Below, one piece after another: positions 46,160 to 58,085 of a stretch of 64,000 nt of DNA. Origin of the DNA: Patiria miniata (taxonomy: Eukaryota > Echinodermata > Asteroidea > Valvatida > Asterinidae). A program made the translations under genes and the position numbers. Location of the stretch: positions 10,539,746 to 10,603,745 of the forward strand of contig NW_024037075.1 of assembly GCF_015706575.1 (NCBI RefSeq), in the 5' to 3' direction. The notes beneath the pieces are model-generated. The model did no database searches. It was not told the DNA's origin and worked only from the letters and a program-made list of their open reading frames with translations. The first letter of the stretch is position 1; every line of letters begins with the position of its first letter.

Positions 46160-47670
46160 TTGGAGTTACTCTGTGGCAGGAAAGATAAAAATTACACAAC
46201 ACATTTTAGGTTGCTTTCTGATCAGTACAGACAAAATTACAGATGTCTGTGTATATAAATCGCTGATTACCAAAACTACAAGTTTAAAGTGCCAGGTAAT
46301 GTGAGTTTATCTAGGTCTCCTATAATGCATGCTAAGTAACTGGCAACATATACATGTAGCAACCCCTTATACTTTTGCAATGTGTCTTACTGACAAAAGT
46401 TTAGACATCGACACTAAGCATGCTAATTACCCCCCCCCCCCCCCAAAAAAAAAAACACCACGAGAAATTATTATAATTGGCCCATTTGTTTGATGCACAT
46501 GTATTGTAGCCTTAACTAAAACTGTTTCTGTTTTAGCAGGGCGTGTGGGGTATGACAAGTAAATAGCTATGTACGATTTTGCCCAATTTTTGCAAGCTCG
46601 ATTAATCATAATGCAGGGTTTGCCAATAAATCTGTTGTCAGCCTTTCTTTTTGTTCGACACAGTGGGGTGAAAAAAATGAAAAAATTCTTTTAAAATGAA
46701 AAGAAAAGTTGATTATTTCATACAGGGTTGACCAACCACACAGAGCAATTGAGCAATGTGGATTTTGGAGGACAGAGTCCCATATATAGGAAGTTCATCT
46801 CAAAACGCTGTGTATGGAACCTATGAGACTGGTCTTACCAATTCCAAGTGTTTTCTAAGAAAATGTTTGTAAAAAATGTCTCACAGCTCAAATTGACTTT
46901 GATGACATGTAATTGCTATCTGGGGGCTTGTTAGTCACTACACAGGAAAATTAATCGAACTTCTTACATGGAACTCTTTCTGATTTTTGAAACCCTGTTT
47001 TTCCTACCTCCACAACTGTAGTGAACACAAATTTAAATACGACTGTCATTTAATCAACACCAAGTTGGGAGGGTGTACGTGTATGTCAATTCCTGTCCAT
47101 TTCAACACAGTCACAGTAAACTTTCAAAGCTTAGGCGACTATATAAAAGTATGGCCTAGTTTACAAAAGTAACATTGCACTCCTTCCTCCATGCATTTTA
47201 CGCATTATTAATTAACCTACATTTGGGATCACATCCATCATTAGTGCACTAGATTGTTCATACAATGCATGTGTATGGACCGATTGTCAGACATGTCGAA
47301 TGATTTCACTTCACAGGCCTATCTCAGACTGCAGTGCTATTACTTACCCCGTTTTCCTTAATGTCTGTATTACAGGCTCCAAATCAAGCTGACTGTCACG
47401 ATGTGAATTAAATTAAGGAAATTACTCTTCTAAAGTTGTACATATTAGTTAAACCAGAACCTGAATATCGAGTAACACAATTTTGTACATGGCCATAGTG
47501 ACGGCTAACCCCGAAGTACTATTATTATGTTAATTAATTAGTTTCACGATGCATAGAGTCTGTTCCTCATTGGTTGAACATGTTCCAGTTGAGGAATGTC
47601 TTTTCTTTTTGTTTACTTGGGTATGGGAAACAATAGGGCCACAAATCACGGAATATTTTTGCTTTTTTTT
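46160..47670. other. Intergenic or intronic stretch, no gene recognised
   Basis: AT-rich sequence with a C run at about 46431-46444. If 45877-46068 is an exon, this would be its upstream intron. Confidence 0.35.
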
Positions 47671-47671
47671 C

Positions 47672-48248
47672 AGAAGGGTTCTCGGGTAGTGAGATACGAC
47701 ATTCGAAATCAGAAATACACGAGGAGAGGGGCAGAGGGCAACGTTTGCCAGCCGCAATCTATGGGAGTTTTGCCAGCTAATTAGAGCTGAAGACACTGTT
47801 GTGTGAGGCTTTAGATAGCACTTCATTCTAAGAGAAGTCCGAGCTATTGAGAGTTTCGGCTCATGAACCAGGATCGCCACAGACCTGTAAGTTTTATAAA
47901 TGTAAAATTTTGATATAGTTTAAGATTTTGGTATATCGTTCAAGAAATAGATTTATTTGCTTAAGACCCTTAAAACCTGTGCATTAATGTGAATCATTCA
48001 TTAATTTTGACACCGGTTATTTGCCTAAAGTTGAATAATGTACTTTCATCTAAGTCATGAAACAGCTGTTGACTAGTTTCTTGCACTATGCTCTGTATAC
48101 CTGTTTTATTGGCTGTGGTCAATTTCATTGCTAGAAAGTAAGTCAGGAATGTTTAATTGTGTTCAATAATAGGGTTCCTCCGTGAGAGACGGAAAGCAAA
48201 GGGCTGCTGGACGGGTGAGGCTTGACGGTCAAGGTGCTACCACATTAC
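47672..48248 (+). other. Weak candidate spliced transcript
   Basis: A pyrimidine-rich acceptor (TTTTTTTTCAG, about 47671) precedes a moderately GC-rich segment ending in a donor (CCT|GTAAGT, 47885/47886). ATG at about 47864 opens MNQDRHRP and would join the GC-rich segment starting about 48177 (acceptor AATAATAG) for roughly 43 residues. The second acceptor is weak and no family is recognised, so this could be a non-coding transcript or chance. Confidence 0.15.
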
Positions 48249-48465
48249 CCTCTTCTGACCACGGAGCACGCACTCAGTGACGCCACAATCACACGAGGGA
48301 GGCCGCACTGCCACAAGTGCCGACGGGTCGACCGTGTAGAAACAGTCGCCACAGCCCCAACGGTGTAAATAACGAAAATTGGAAAATTTGTATATACATA
48401 CTGTAAATTTTAATTAATAATATATTACCTCTGTTTAACAGTTATTAGTGTGTGTTGATATCATG

Positions 48466-48819
48466 GGGTCCGCTCATAAGTCCGACGCCTCATAGGTCCA
48501 ACGCCTCATAAGTCCGACAAAATCGCATCCCCTAACCAAATAAAGGCCCATTAGTCCGACGCCTCAAAGGTCCGACGCCTCATAAGTCCGACGCCTCATA
48601 GGTCCGACGCCTCATAAGTCCGACGCCTCATTAGTCCGACAACGTAAAAACGAGGCGTTTAATTTGTCAGACTTATGAGGCGTCAGACTTATGAGGCGTC
48701 GGATCTATGAAGCGGAATTAATAAATTGTATGCCTCATAAGTCCGACGCCTCATAAGTCCGAAATTTCGGACTTATGAGGCGTCGGACCTATGAGGCGTC
48801 GGACTTATGATACGGCCCC
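48466..48819. mobile_element. Element built from a 16-bp palindromic repeat, 9-bp target duplication
   Basis: GATATCATG flanks both sides (48457-48465 and 48820-48828). Between them the sequence is mostly CATAAGTCCGACGCCT, in several direct copies at left and inverted copies at right, with CATAGGTCC variants. The ends GGGTCCGCTCATAAGTCC and its imperfect inverse form the terminal repeat. A perfect 48-bp palindrome lies at 48741-48788. Nine-base duplications are typical of Mutator-like elements, but that assignment is inference. Confidence 0.85.
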
Positions 48820-48828
48820 GATATCATG

Positions 48829-49644
48829 ATCAGAACTTAAACTTCCAACTATAGTAACGGTTGAACCAAACCCCGGGTGAACGAATATCTAAAAGCAATT
48901 TTGCTCTTTTGTAAATAAGGACTAGTGTGTAAATAAAAGTGTAAATATCTGTAAATACTCTAAGAATTCGAGTGAATTGATATTTTATTTTGTGGGACGG
49001 TGCATTAGACTACCGCGAGGGTCATATTTCTTGGGGAGGGCAAACTGGGGAATGTGACACTGACACAATCCTCCATATTAAAGCTAGAGTCCATCATTTG
49101 CAGCTAACCGAAAAGGTAACTGGCGTCATTATTGTAGAAAAACATTCTTGGTTGAAAGATAGTATGGGGACAAAACTCCCTGTGAAATTATTCTTTCTGG
49201 CAAGCTGTCATTTTGAAGAAATCAACAAAAGAAGGCCTTTCCATCGGTGCTTCTGAAGATGCACCGTAGGAAAATTCAAATTAGTAGTTCGTTTTGTTAT
49301 TCGGCGAAGTGCGCGCCAGCATTTGCACGACGCACACGCGCGCGCGGTTGCTATAATTCGTCGGATGCAGTGCGCGACATCGCGTAGCTGCCATCGGCTC
49401 AGTGAGAACGTGTATCGGACGCTGAATTCAGGCCCAATTCAAAACATGATTCAGCAACTTTCGATTTGAAATCGAGATCCTAGAATGCAGTTTTTCTCGG
49501 AATATACAGCTGAAGCTGAGCTGAAACTTCGTCAGGTTAGTTGTTCAGTACCCTTCTTTAGAATCTGAGCACTTTTGTTACTTCAAATGAACAAAATGCA
49601 CAAATTACAAATGATGGACTATACCTTTAAATGCCAGTGCAAAG
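48829..49644. other. Stretch without assigned gene
   Basis: A CpG-rich patch lies at about 49310-49400 (CACACGCGCGCGCGGTTGC). The 88-codon ORF at 48990-49256 shows no recognisable domain and is not called. Confidence 0.35.
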
Positions 49645-50090
49645 GGGTGCATACCTGCAAATAAACTCCCATAGACACTAGTGCTAAATGCCCATACTTC
49701 AAAATTCTTTTAAAAATACTCAAAACTCAAGCTGCACAGAAAAATGATAATCAACATGTCATCTTTCGTTTTCTTTTCAATTTTTGGTGGGTTGACCATT
49801 GACTTTTCGAGATATTTTCACCCAAAGAAGACGACCCCTATTTTCCCATAAGCGGAAAAGAAGCCATCTTGAAAAACGATCCCTCCACAACATGGCAAAA
49901 TAGCGCCACTTTCGAGCCCAATAGCATCCAAAATGCTCAGAATTGGAAGCCCCAAGTCCGGGCCAGAGGTTCATTACCATATCTCTTCAATTCCCCAATT
50001 TTACGGCGCTCAGAACTCTCTAATATAGAATATTTTGAGGGTATAACTTTTATTCATGAGCTTGGCGGATCGATTTACCGGTGTGCACCC
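49645..50090 (+). mobile_element. MITE family E, copy 1
   Basis: Starts GGGTGCATACCTGCAAAT and ends ATTTACCGGTGTGCACCC, an imperfect inverted repeat. The whole unit recurs inverted at 61746-62204 with few changes. Open frames inside are shadows. Confidence 0.8.
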
Positions 50091-50125
50091 ATAGCCGCGC
50101 GGAAGGGAATAGACTTGGCTCAAGT

Positions 50126-50443
50126 CAAGGGCGGATCCAGAACACAATTTTCGGGGGGGCCAAAAAAAAATTTGGACTCCAAAAAGTGGGTCAAAAAAAA
50201 TTACGGCGTGGGGTTCGGGGCCCGCTTAAGGGCCCCGAAAAAATTTTGGATTCTAGATGCTCTGTGGTGCGATCTGAGGCAACTTCTGACCACTTTAACC
50301 AATGTTTTTTTGAGGAAAAGATGGTGGTGTACTCATTGCCTGCCTTTATTGCGATGTCACATAAAAAAAAAAAAAATTGGTTTCGTTTTTTTTTGGGGGG
50401 GGGGGCCATGGCCCCCTTTGGCCCCCCCCTGGATCCGCCCTTG
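50126..50443. mobile_element. hAT-type MITE with 8-bp target duplication
   Basis: The ends CAAGGGCGGATCCAG and CTGGATCCGCCCTTG are inverted copies. GCTCAAGT flanks both sides (50118-50125 and 50444-50451). An 8-bp duplication and CAAGGGC-type ends fit the hAT superfamily. It shares the GGTTCGGGGCCCGCTTAA module with 7717-8233. Confidence 0.88.
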
Positions 50444-50509
50444 GCTCAAGTCGGTATTGCTTTAAGTCGGTATCTTAAAAAAAAGTAGCAAACATCACTT
50501 TTACGTCTT

Positions 50510-50790
50510 TCCAGATGCCCGACAAGGTACACTTCAGCGCGCGTTCCACTTCAGTGCCGTATAACAATGCGCACACAGTATGTACATTGTACAGCACGCG
50601 TATTACACGTACATGTGTGTGCATGCAACCTCGTGCCCCGTGGGTACGATCTTGCAGCGCCATGTTGTTTCCCATCATGCCTTGCGCGATCGTAACCCCT
50701 GGAATTGTGTAATTTAAATGTGCCAAAATACGGTACATTATAATAAGGGCTGCAGTTTATCCGTTTTACGTGCCGACGCCATCTTTAAAA
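50510..50790. promoter_or_regulatory. CpG-rich promoter-like island
   Basis: TTTCCCATCATGCCTTGCGC (about 50668-50687) closely resembles the ZNF143/STAF site of animal promoters, and GCCATCTT near 50775 matches the YY1 core in reverse. CpG and TACATGTA runs are dense. No adjoining gene is recognised, so it may be a lone or relic promoter. Confidence 0.35.
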
Positions 50791-50869
50791 TGTTAAAAGT
50801 TGTGATTTTGAAGAATCAATCCTTTCAAACACAACGTTTGGACGTTGTGTTAATTAGCAAAGATTTGTA

Positions 50870-51393
50870 TTAAAGGGAAAATACAACATTTGCAAACATC
50901 AAAAAATAAAACTACCAAATCATTTTGAAATACCTTGCTGGACTGTCAGTGAATGACAGTGTAAAGCATCCTGTAAAATCATGGCACCTGGTATACTGTC
51001 ATTTTCAAGAAAAGTGGTATTTTTGTATCAATTTCCAACGCTGATCGGCCGATCAGCGTTGGAAAAAAAACTGGCTTTTTTTCAAATACTGGCCCAAATT
51101 GACCATCGCACTTGTTTGTAATCGATTACAAACCTATGAACGGGTACGAGCCAGCTAGACTGGTTCCCTGACCTTACAATTCCCCAATGTATGTAAACTG
51201 CTCTGTTTCTTCTTATATGGAGTCAGGGAACCAGACTACAGGAAAATGATTGTTTTTCTTGGTTTCTATAGCATTTTCGAACCCAAAACCTCAAAAAAAG
51301 TCAGTGTAACTATATTTGCTATATATTTCCAACCCCCCAATTCCATCCATTTTTGAAAATTACAGCAAAAGCAAATGATGTATATTCCCTTCA
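50870..51393 (+). mobile_element. TTAA-type MITE family B
   Basis: Left end TTAAAGGGAAAATACAACAT is intact; the right end reads TATATTCCCTTCAG, so the right TTAA is lost. It directly abuts the duplicated segment that starts with CAGCCGTTTGTGTGCCC. Confidence 0.8.
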
Positions 51394-51970
51394 GCCGTTT
51401 GTGTGCCCAAAGTTTATAAACAAATAAGTTTGGCAACACTACATGAGGAAAGTCAAGGTAAACTTCGAAGTGTGCCAAGTTAGGAAACACCACTATGTAA
51501 TATATTAAGGAATTGATAGGATACTGGTTTTGAGAAATATATTAATAGACTTTAAAAAAATGTTTTTTGTTTACCCTAAAAGAGCCGGGGCGGAATTCGC
51601 CACCCCCTCGACTTTTTCCGCGATAGCCTTTAAACAATTTTTTTTCACAACCCGAGCTGTTATGACTTTTAGCCTCGAGCCTTGCGCATCTTTGGACACC
51701 AAAAATATAAAAATCGGACCAGGGGTTGTTGCTCAGCGAAAATTTGCCGGCGCTACGCGCCGTGAAAACTGAATTTTCCAATATACGTAGCGTACACAGA
51801 GCAGAATAACCATTTGTACATATGAATAATTAATTAGCTATAATTCCAGAACCCTTTGCCCTATAATGAAATTTCTAGAGTATGCTTATGAAGAGTTGCT
51901 CTATGCATTTTCTTCGTCACTCGGGGGGGGGGGGGCGGAATCCGCCCCCCTCCCAGCTGTGAGATGATCA
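51394..51970. repeat. Segment duplicated at 57110-58085
   Basis: It shares CAGCCGTTTGTGTGCCC, TTTGGCAACACTACATGAGG, GAGCCGGGGCGGAATTCGCC and GAAGAGTTGCTCTATGCATT with 57110-58085 in the same order. The copy at 57 kb has extra sequence in two places. Confidence 0.8.
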
Positions 51971-51974
51971 AAAT

Positions 51975-52665
51975 AACCAAAATTCGCAGCATGTTAGTGC
52001 CAAAAGAAAAAAAAGTGCGAGAAGGCAAAAGAGGGGTGCGGGCGTGAATTTGCAGCATGTTAGTGCCAAGAGAAGAAAGGGGTGCGAGAAGGCAAAGAGG
52101 GCCGCGGGCCTGAATTTGCAGCATGTTAGTGCCAAGAGAACAAAGGGAAGGGGAAATAGGGGTGCGGGCGTGAATTTGTAGCATGTTAGTGCCAAGAGAA
52201 GAAAGGGGTGCGAGAAGGCAAAGAGGGCCGCGAGCGTGAATTTGCAGCATGTTAGTGCCAAGAGAACAAAGGGAAGGGGAAATAGGGGTGCGGGCGTGAA
52301 TTTGCAGCATGTTAGTGCCAAGAGAAGAAAGGGGTGCGAGAAGGCAAAGAGGGCCGCGGGCCTGAATTTGCAGCATGTTAGTGCCAAGAGAACAAAGGGA
52401 AGGGGAAATAGGGGTGCGGGCGTGAATTTGCAGCATGTTAGTGCCAAGAGAAGAAAGGGGTGCGAGAAGGCAAAGAGGGCCGCGGGCCTGAATTTGCAGC
52501 ATGTTAGTGCCAAGAGAACAAAGGGAAGGGGAAATAGGGGTGCGGGCGTGAATTTGCAGCATGTTAGTGCCAAGAGAAGAAAGGGGTGCGAGAAGGCAAA
52601 GAGGGCCGCGAGCGTGAATTTGCAGCATGTTAGTGCCAAGAGAAGAAAGGGGTGCGAGAAGGCCT
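51975..52665. repeat. 126-bp higher-order minisatellite
   Basis: Two related units of about 66 and 60 bp alternate, each with GAATTTGCAGCATGTTAGTG; the pair is repeated about five times. Because 126 is a multiple of three, long frames stay open on both strands (up to 269 codons), but these are repeat artefacts. Confidence 0.92.
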
Positions 52666-52799
52666 CCCACTTTCTTTTTTGCAAAAAGGCAGGACGCTCA
52701 ACACGTTGGTTTTTTCCCCGCAGTACTGGATTATACTATGCCGCACTATTTGTTATCAAGAATATTGTTGGTTTCAAATGTTTAACTAATCCAATTATT

Positions 52800-53530
52800 T
52801 TGTAAGTTACAGCACTTTGAAGTTGACGCTCTGTTTATGCCTAAAATCCTGGGTAAGAACACAAAAGTTAATTCTTTTGGTATTTTTATGAATCTAATAA
52901 TCTTCAAATTATTTTTGTGTGAAAATAACAAATCTCAGAGTCTATTTTTTTGTAATTTTCTTTAATGTACATGAAATTAATGTTAGATACCCAAGGATGT
53001 GCCGTTACAATAACCCTTAGCGTAAGTGTAATGTTAGTCACGAAAAATGATGATTTTTTTCCATAACTGAAGCATATAGGATAGCAAGTAGAATCTACCC
53101 TTCATTGGTTTCTTAGTATAGGGTTTGGGTAGTGCAACAATGTTATCAAGTGGGCCAATAATTGTTATTTAAAGATTTGGCCAATTCAACAAAAGTGTAG
53201 TGTCAGTCACGCGTAATGCGCGTGTATGCATTTAGTGTATTTTGTACACTCCATGTTCCAACCTTTAATCATCTTAAAGGTACAATTATTCCTTAAAATA
53301 TAGCATAAATAGTTAGTTGACTTAGTTGATAGTAGAGTGGAATTTATTAGTTTTAAAATGGGGCACTCTCCTTATGTCCGAGTGGTTCCACTAAAAAAAT
53401 GATTTGGGTGGAGCGAAGTTTTTGTTTGTCTCAATAATATGAAATGTTTTATTTATAGTACAAATTTGAGACAATTTATATACAAATGATCAGGTACAGT
53501 ATTTACAAAAAGAATTATATTAGGAACTTT
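52800..53530. other. AT-rich stretch with early GTCAGTCAC motifs
   Basis: No gene. TAATGTTAGTCACG (about 53031) and AGTGTCAGTCACGCG (about 53201) start the motif series. 53130-53300 recurs at 59376-59555. Confidence 0.5.
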
Positions 53531-53630
53531 GGTGAGTATATAAAAACAGCACTTTGTTGGGTATATAAAAACGAAACTTTGTTGGGTGTATAAAAACAGA
53601 ACTTTGTTGGGTATATAAAAACGACAGTCA
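53531..53630 (+). repeat. Tandem repeat carrying TATATAAAA
   Basis: Four units of about 25 bp, GGGTATATAAAAACGAAACT or close, each with a TATA-box-like core. The repeat stops abruptly at both ends. Confidence 0.75.
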
Positions 53631-53639
53631 AATAGGGAA

Positions 53640-54914
53640 ATGGGCTAATGAAGTCGCTCCAAGGATATTATCTGAAATGCATAAAAACAATTAATGACTA
53701 ATGAATTATGGGAATTACTGTGGCATAAAATGATTGTTGCCCAAACAGAAGAATTATTTAAATGGCAATTATGCAAGAATATGAATATTTTATATACATG
53801 TAGTGTAATCTTAAATCCGAAAATAGAAATGAATTATTCACCAAGTTATGTTATAAAATGAAATAAGAATATAATACCATGGTCTAATAACGAATTCCCG
53901 AATGATCATAGCACTTTAAGGAAAACCGATAGTTTTGGGAAAATGGGAAAGTCTATTTCCAGTGATAAATGAGAACGTAAATATTATAGCAACACTAAAA
54001 TTTAAGTTCCAATTTGTGTTTGTTTCCAAAAAGGAAAAATGGAAATTCACAAAATATAAAGTACCTAATAACATTGTTTTCCCGAAATGTTTAAAGTATA
54101 ATTAAATATAGTCAACAGAAAATCATTTTTGCCATCTCATGCAAGAATTAAATAGAGAATCATTAGGGAAAAACTAATTCTCAAAAATACTTGCAAATCA
54201 CGACAACAGATTGATTTCAAAAGTTAATCAGTCGTGATTACAAGACAAATTTCAGGCCGTGTCCGTTTTGACGGCCTTAATTTCTGGCCATAAACAAAGC
54301 ATACAAAAGACCAGAATGTTGCATACATGATGGCATAAAAAGATTCAGGCATAAAAATGTTTTAGGCATAAAAAGGTTAAATATCAGACAAGGGATTTAC
54401 TCACCACTTGGGATGGTCTACGTTCATGCCTACTCCGTGTCCGATGTTAAAATCGACGATCAGCAGTGAAAATGGATGAAAATATTCTACTGCTATAGGG
54501 AGCCTCTCTCAAAATTGGCAATAAAAGTGGAGAGTGCAAGAGCTCGTAAAAGATGGTCTGAACGCAACAAGGTGTTGGATCGAAATCAAAGTTATTTCGC
54601 AGCTTGCCTTAAAAGAAAACTATACCGAAACGCCCGGAATGTCGGCTATTTCTCTTAAACAAAGCGCGGTGGAATGCAAAATTCGCATGCTCGCTACGCC
54701 CATCGCATAGTTGAGCAAAATTCTAGGCGGCGCGCGCTGTAAAAAAAAGTTTAGTTGGCCGCGAGAGGGCGCTAGGCAAAAAGCATGATCGCGATGGCTG
54801 CATGCTCACATGTGAAATGACACAAACACGAAGTTAAGAAGTTATGAAATGAATGCTGGAGTAAAGAACCTGTCGGGTAAAAGTAAGTACTGCAACCCGA
54901 TCTGGTTACATCTG
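53640..54914. other. AT-rich stretch, no gene supported
   Basis: AGGCATAAAAA recurs near 54330-54380. A 60-codon ORF at 54476-54658 is rich in Arg/Lys (ESARARKRWSERNK) but matches no family I know and is not called. Confidence 0.35.
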
Positions 54915-55920
54915 TTTTAGTGTTAATTTGTTGTTAATTAACAGGTATAATTAATCTAATGCGTAATGTCAGTCACGGTAATGTCAGTCACGGTAATGTC
55001 AGTCACAGAGGTTTATTTGCATAATTATTAAAAGAATCATGAAAGTTTTGCACATTTACTACATGTGCTGGTTACCCTATAAGCTAAAATGCTCATATGG
55101 ATTTAAATACGTAGAAATTTTAACTTGAAAAGAAATTTGAAAACATGTTTGACATTTTTTGGTTGCATCGCTTTTTGTAATGTCAGTCACGACAGTAAAC
55201 TACCACTATAATTGGAAAAACTGAACATGACATTTCAAAGTTTCAATACCGTATTGTGTATTCTGGTCCCCGTAACTCCCATGCCAAACATGGTTCAGTT
55301 GGCTTTAATTGTTTACACATAATAGCTGATTTGATATTCAAAATTAGTAAAAATGTAATGTCAGTGACGGTCTTAGGCTTAGTGTAATGTCAGTCGCAAA
55401 AAACGATGCTTTTTCCCATAAAAGCATTCAGGATAGCAATTAAAATCTGCACCTTCGTTGTTTTCTTAGCACGGGGTCTGGGTAGTGCATATCAACTTGG
55501 TAAATATTTATTATTTGAAGATTTGGTTGATTGAACGAAAGTGTACTGTCAGTCACTCCAATGCGTTTGTATGTATTTTATGTATTTATACATTCTATAA
55601 CATTGAATGCATGATCCACCCTTTAAACATCTTAAAAGTGATTCCCCCCTCAATTATGACATAAACAGTCCGAAGACACTTCTGTTGTTGACAGAAGAGG
55701 CTATTTTGGGTGTAAATTTGTTTTATATAAACAGGCATATTCATTCAAAAATTCATGATTTTCCCCCCTATCTTACTACATGCGTTAGTAACCCTATTAG
55801 CTCTAATGTTCTAATGGATTTTGATCTGCAGCACTTTTAACCTGAAGAGAAATTGTAAAAACATGTTTGACATTTTTGGGTTGCATCGCTTTTTTTAATG
55901 TCAGTCACGGCACTCATTAC
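54915..55920. repeat. Duplicated block bearing GTCAGTCAC motifs
   Basis: It matches 59575-60370 in the same order, with the later copy shortened near 55470-55650. The motif TAATGTCAGTCACG or a variant occurs at about 54965, 54981, 54997, 55178, 55355, 55383, 55542 and 55897. Confidence 0.8.
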
Positions 55921-56600
55921 TCGGACACTCTCGATAGAACGGTGACATTTAATTGAATGTACACGAACCATCGGTACCGATGGTTCGTGTACAAACCAGA
56001 ATGAGCCAATAAGACAACAGCGCCGATGGTTTGTGCACTGACAGATACAACCAATGAGAGAGCATACAATCACTGGTGGTCATCGGCCCAGTGACCTTGC
56101 CTAGCTCAGCTATCAGTGAGATTTACGTAACGTTGCCTAACAAAGTGTATGTGGGGAAACTGTGGTCAGGGCCCTGGCCCTGCACAAGGCCATGCATGTG
56201 CATGCTATCTTAATATGTTAATGTAACGTGCACTTTGTACAGTTGAAACCTTATATTAATTGCTTCTATTTCCAGACATTAAGGTTTGCTGCATGCACTA
56301 TAATATATTACTTGGACATGGTTGTATAGCAAGGACCTATGGTTGTACCATGGAGGAAGGAATAGAAAAATACAACTTGGAAAACGATAATCTAAACGAG
56401 AATATGCTGAAATGTAGCGCCCACTGAGAAAGAGAACTGGAGTTGTAATACATGCATGTCAACCGTGCAGACAAGTTCTGGGGTCTATTCCTTCCTCCAT
56501 GATTCAACCGACGGCGAGATAACTTACACCATGGAGGAAGGAACACCTCCATGCTTACACAAGCTAGAACTGTAAAAGATTTAATTTTTTTCATATTCCT
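55905..56600. repeat. Inverted copy of 62446-63003
   Basis: It shares, in reverse, the GAACCATCGGT palindrome, GTGGTCAGGGCCCTGG, CATGCATGTGCATGCTATCT and the ACCATGGAGGAAGGAA region. Together with 62446-63003 it forms long inverted arms about 5.8 kb apart. Confidence 0.8.
55958..55993. repeat. Perfect 36-bp palindrome
   Basis: TGTACACGAACCATCGGT is followed at once by its exact reverse complement. The related copy near 62930-62965 has one mismatch. Confidence 0.95.
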
Positions 56601-57109
56601 TGCTCTATGGTTATTCCAAATGGTCCGGCCGTGGTTATTTTAACTATTTAACTGGACTGGTGGTATTACCATTAAATCCCATATTCAAGGCATAAATAGA
56701 TATTTGTTGATGTATGATGTACCATATGGTGCCGCCACTGACGTGGTGTACTTTGCTTGTTCGTCTGTCGCGCTATCTATAGAGCAACAGTTTTGTACTG
56801 AACTTTCACAAAAACCGGTATAATTTCATCGAGGCCTAAACACTCCCGTTCCTAAATCACGAGTTAATCCGATTCCTGTTACAAAGTTACAACAAAACAT
56901 TATTTCGACGTGATTTTCCTATTTTATTGCAAAGTGCATGGGTAAACCCTTTGAAAATATCCCCCCAAAATGAGGAAATAATTTTCTGACAAACTTCTAG
57001 TTGGGTATATAAGTAGAGCGAGATAATAATGGTTTATCAGATTTTATCAACTTTACAGAATTCTTCAATGGAATTTTCCGATATTTATTCAAGTGCGCCA
57101 CGTTAGGGA
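56601..57109. other. Intergenic stretch, nothing recognised
   Basis: No supported gene or repeat apart from one TATATAAG near 57006. Confidence 0.35.
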
Positions 57110-58085
57110 ACATTCAGCCGTTTGTGTGCCCAATTTCCGGATGCCACCGTTTTTGAATTTCGGAATATAATCTCATGACACCGAAATAGTTTACAGAGGT
57201 ATAAACCGCCGCAGTAATAAGGTGTAAGTACCAGTATTTCACGGACTGAATTTGAAGTTTATCAACAAATAAGTTTGGCAACACTACATGAGGAAAGTCA
57301 AGGTAAATGTGCCAAGTTAGGAAACACCACTACGTAATATTGAGGAATTGATAGGGTACTGGTTTTAAGAAATATATTTAAAGACTTTGAGCGCATTATT
57401 TTTAAATTAGAGATGAAGGAAGGGCATTTCCAAAAAACAGAGCTTGTCGAGTAGGAATCCCCAGGATTAATACATACATTTAATGAAAAAAGCGATTGCA
57501 AACAATTAAACATGTAAGCTGTACATGCCCCCCCCTCCACCAAAAGCAGTTCCTTTGCGCCACTATATTCCACGGAGCACACTTTCATGATATAATTTTA
57601 GAAATGTTGATACAGATTTCCGGGGCGGGGCAGATACGTGTTCCCTCACGTCCCCCTCATTTTGGCGACGGATAAACCTAACCCAGCGTAGTTTTTTACT
57701 TTTGATGTAACGAAGGAGAAATCAAAAATGTGGGTTTTCTTACCCTAAAAGAGCCAGGGCGGAATTCGCCACCCCCTCGACTTTTTCCGCGATAGCCTTT
57801 AAAAAAAATTTTTCGCAACCTGAGCTGTTATGACTTTTTAGCCTCGAGCCTTGCGCATCTTTTGACAACAAAAAAATATCAAAATCAGACCTGGGGTTGT
57901 TGCGCAGCGAAAAATTTTCCGGCGAAAACTGAATTTTCCCATATACATAGCGTACACAAACCAGAATAACCATTCGTACAAATAAATAATTAATTAGCCA
58001 TAATTCCAGAACCCTTTGCCCTATAATCATGAAATTTTTTGGGTATATTTATGAAGAGTTGCTCTATACATCTTCTTCGTCACTC
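57110..58085. repeat. Segment duplicated from or to 51394-51970
   Basis: It has the same landmarks as 51394-51970 and leads into the same G-run plus GAATTTGCAGCATGTTAGTG satellite, so segment and satellite were copied as a unit. Confidence 0.8.

Noticed and set aside
48466-48819. CRISPR array
   Set aside because: Regular short repeats, but the spacers are copies of the same sequence, both orientations occur, and the setting is eukaryotic.
50191-50488. Frames of 72 to 135 codons near 50.1-50.5 kb
   Set aside because: They cross the hAT-type MITE with its poly-A and poly-G runs, and similar frames appear in its relative at 7.7 kb by shared sequence only.
51861-52805. Long open frames (269, 238 and 189 codons) on both strands
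   Set aside because: The 126-bp repeat period is divisible by three, so frames stay open by repetition. The products are purely repetitive.
54476-54658. 60-codon Arg/Lys-rich ORF as a nuclear protein gene
   Set aside because: Short, no family resemblance, no promoter or splice context that supports it.
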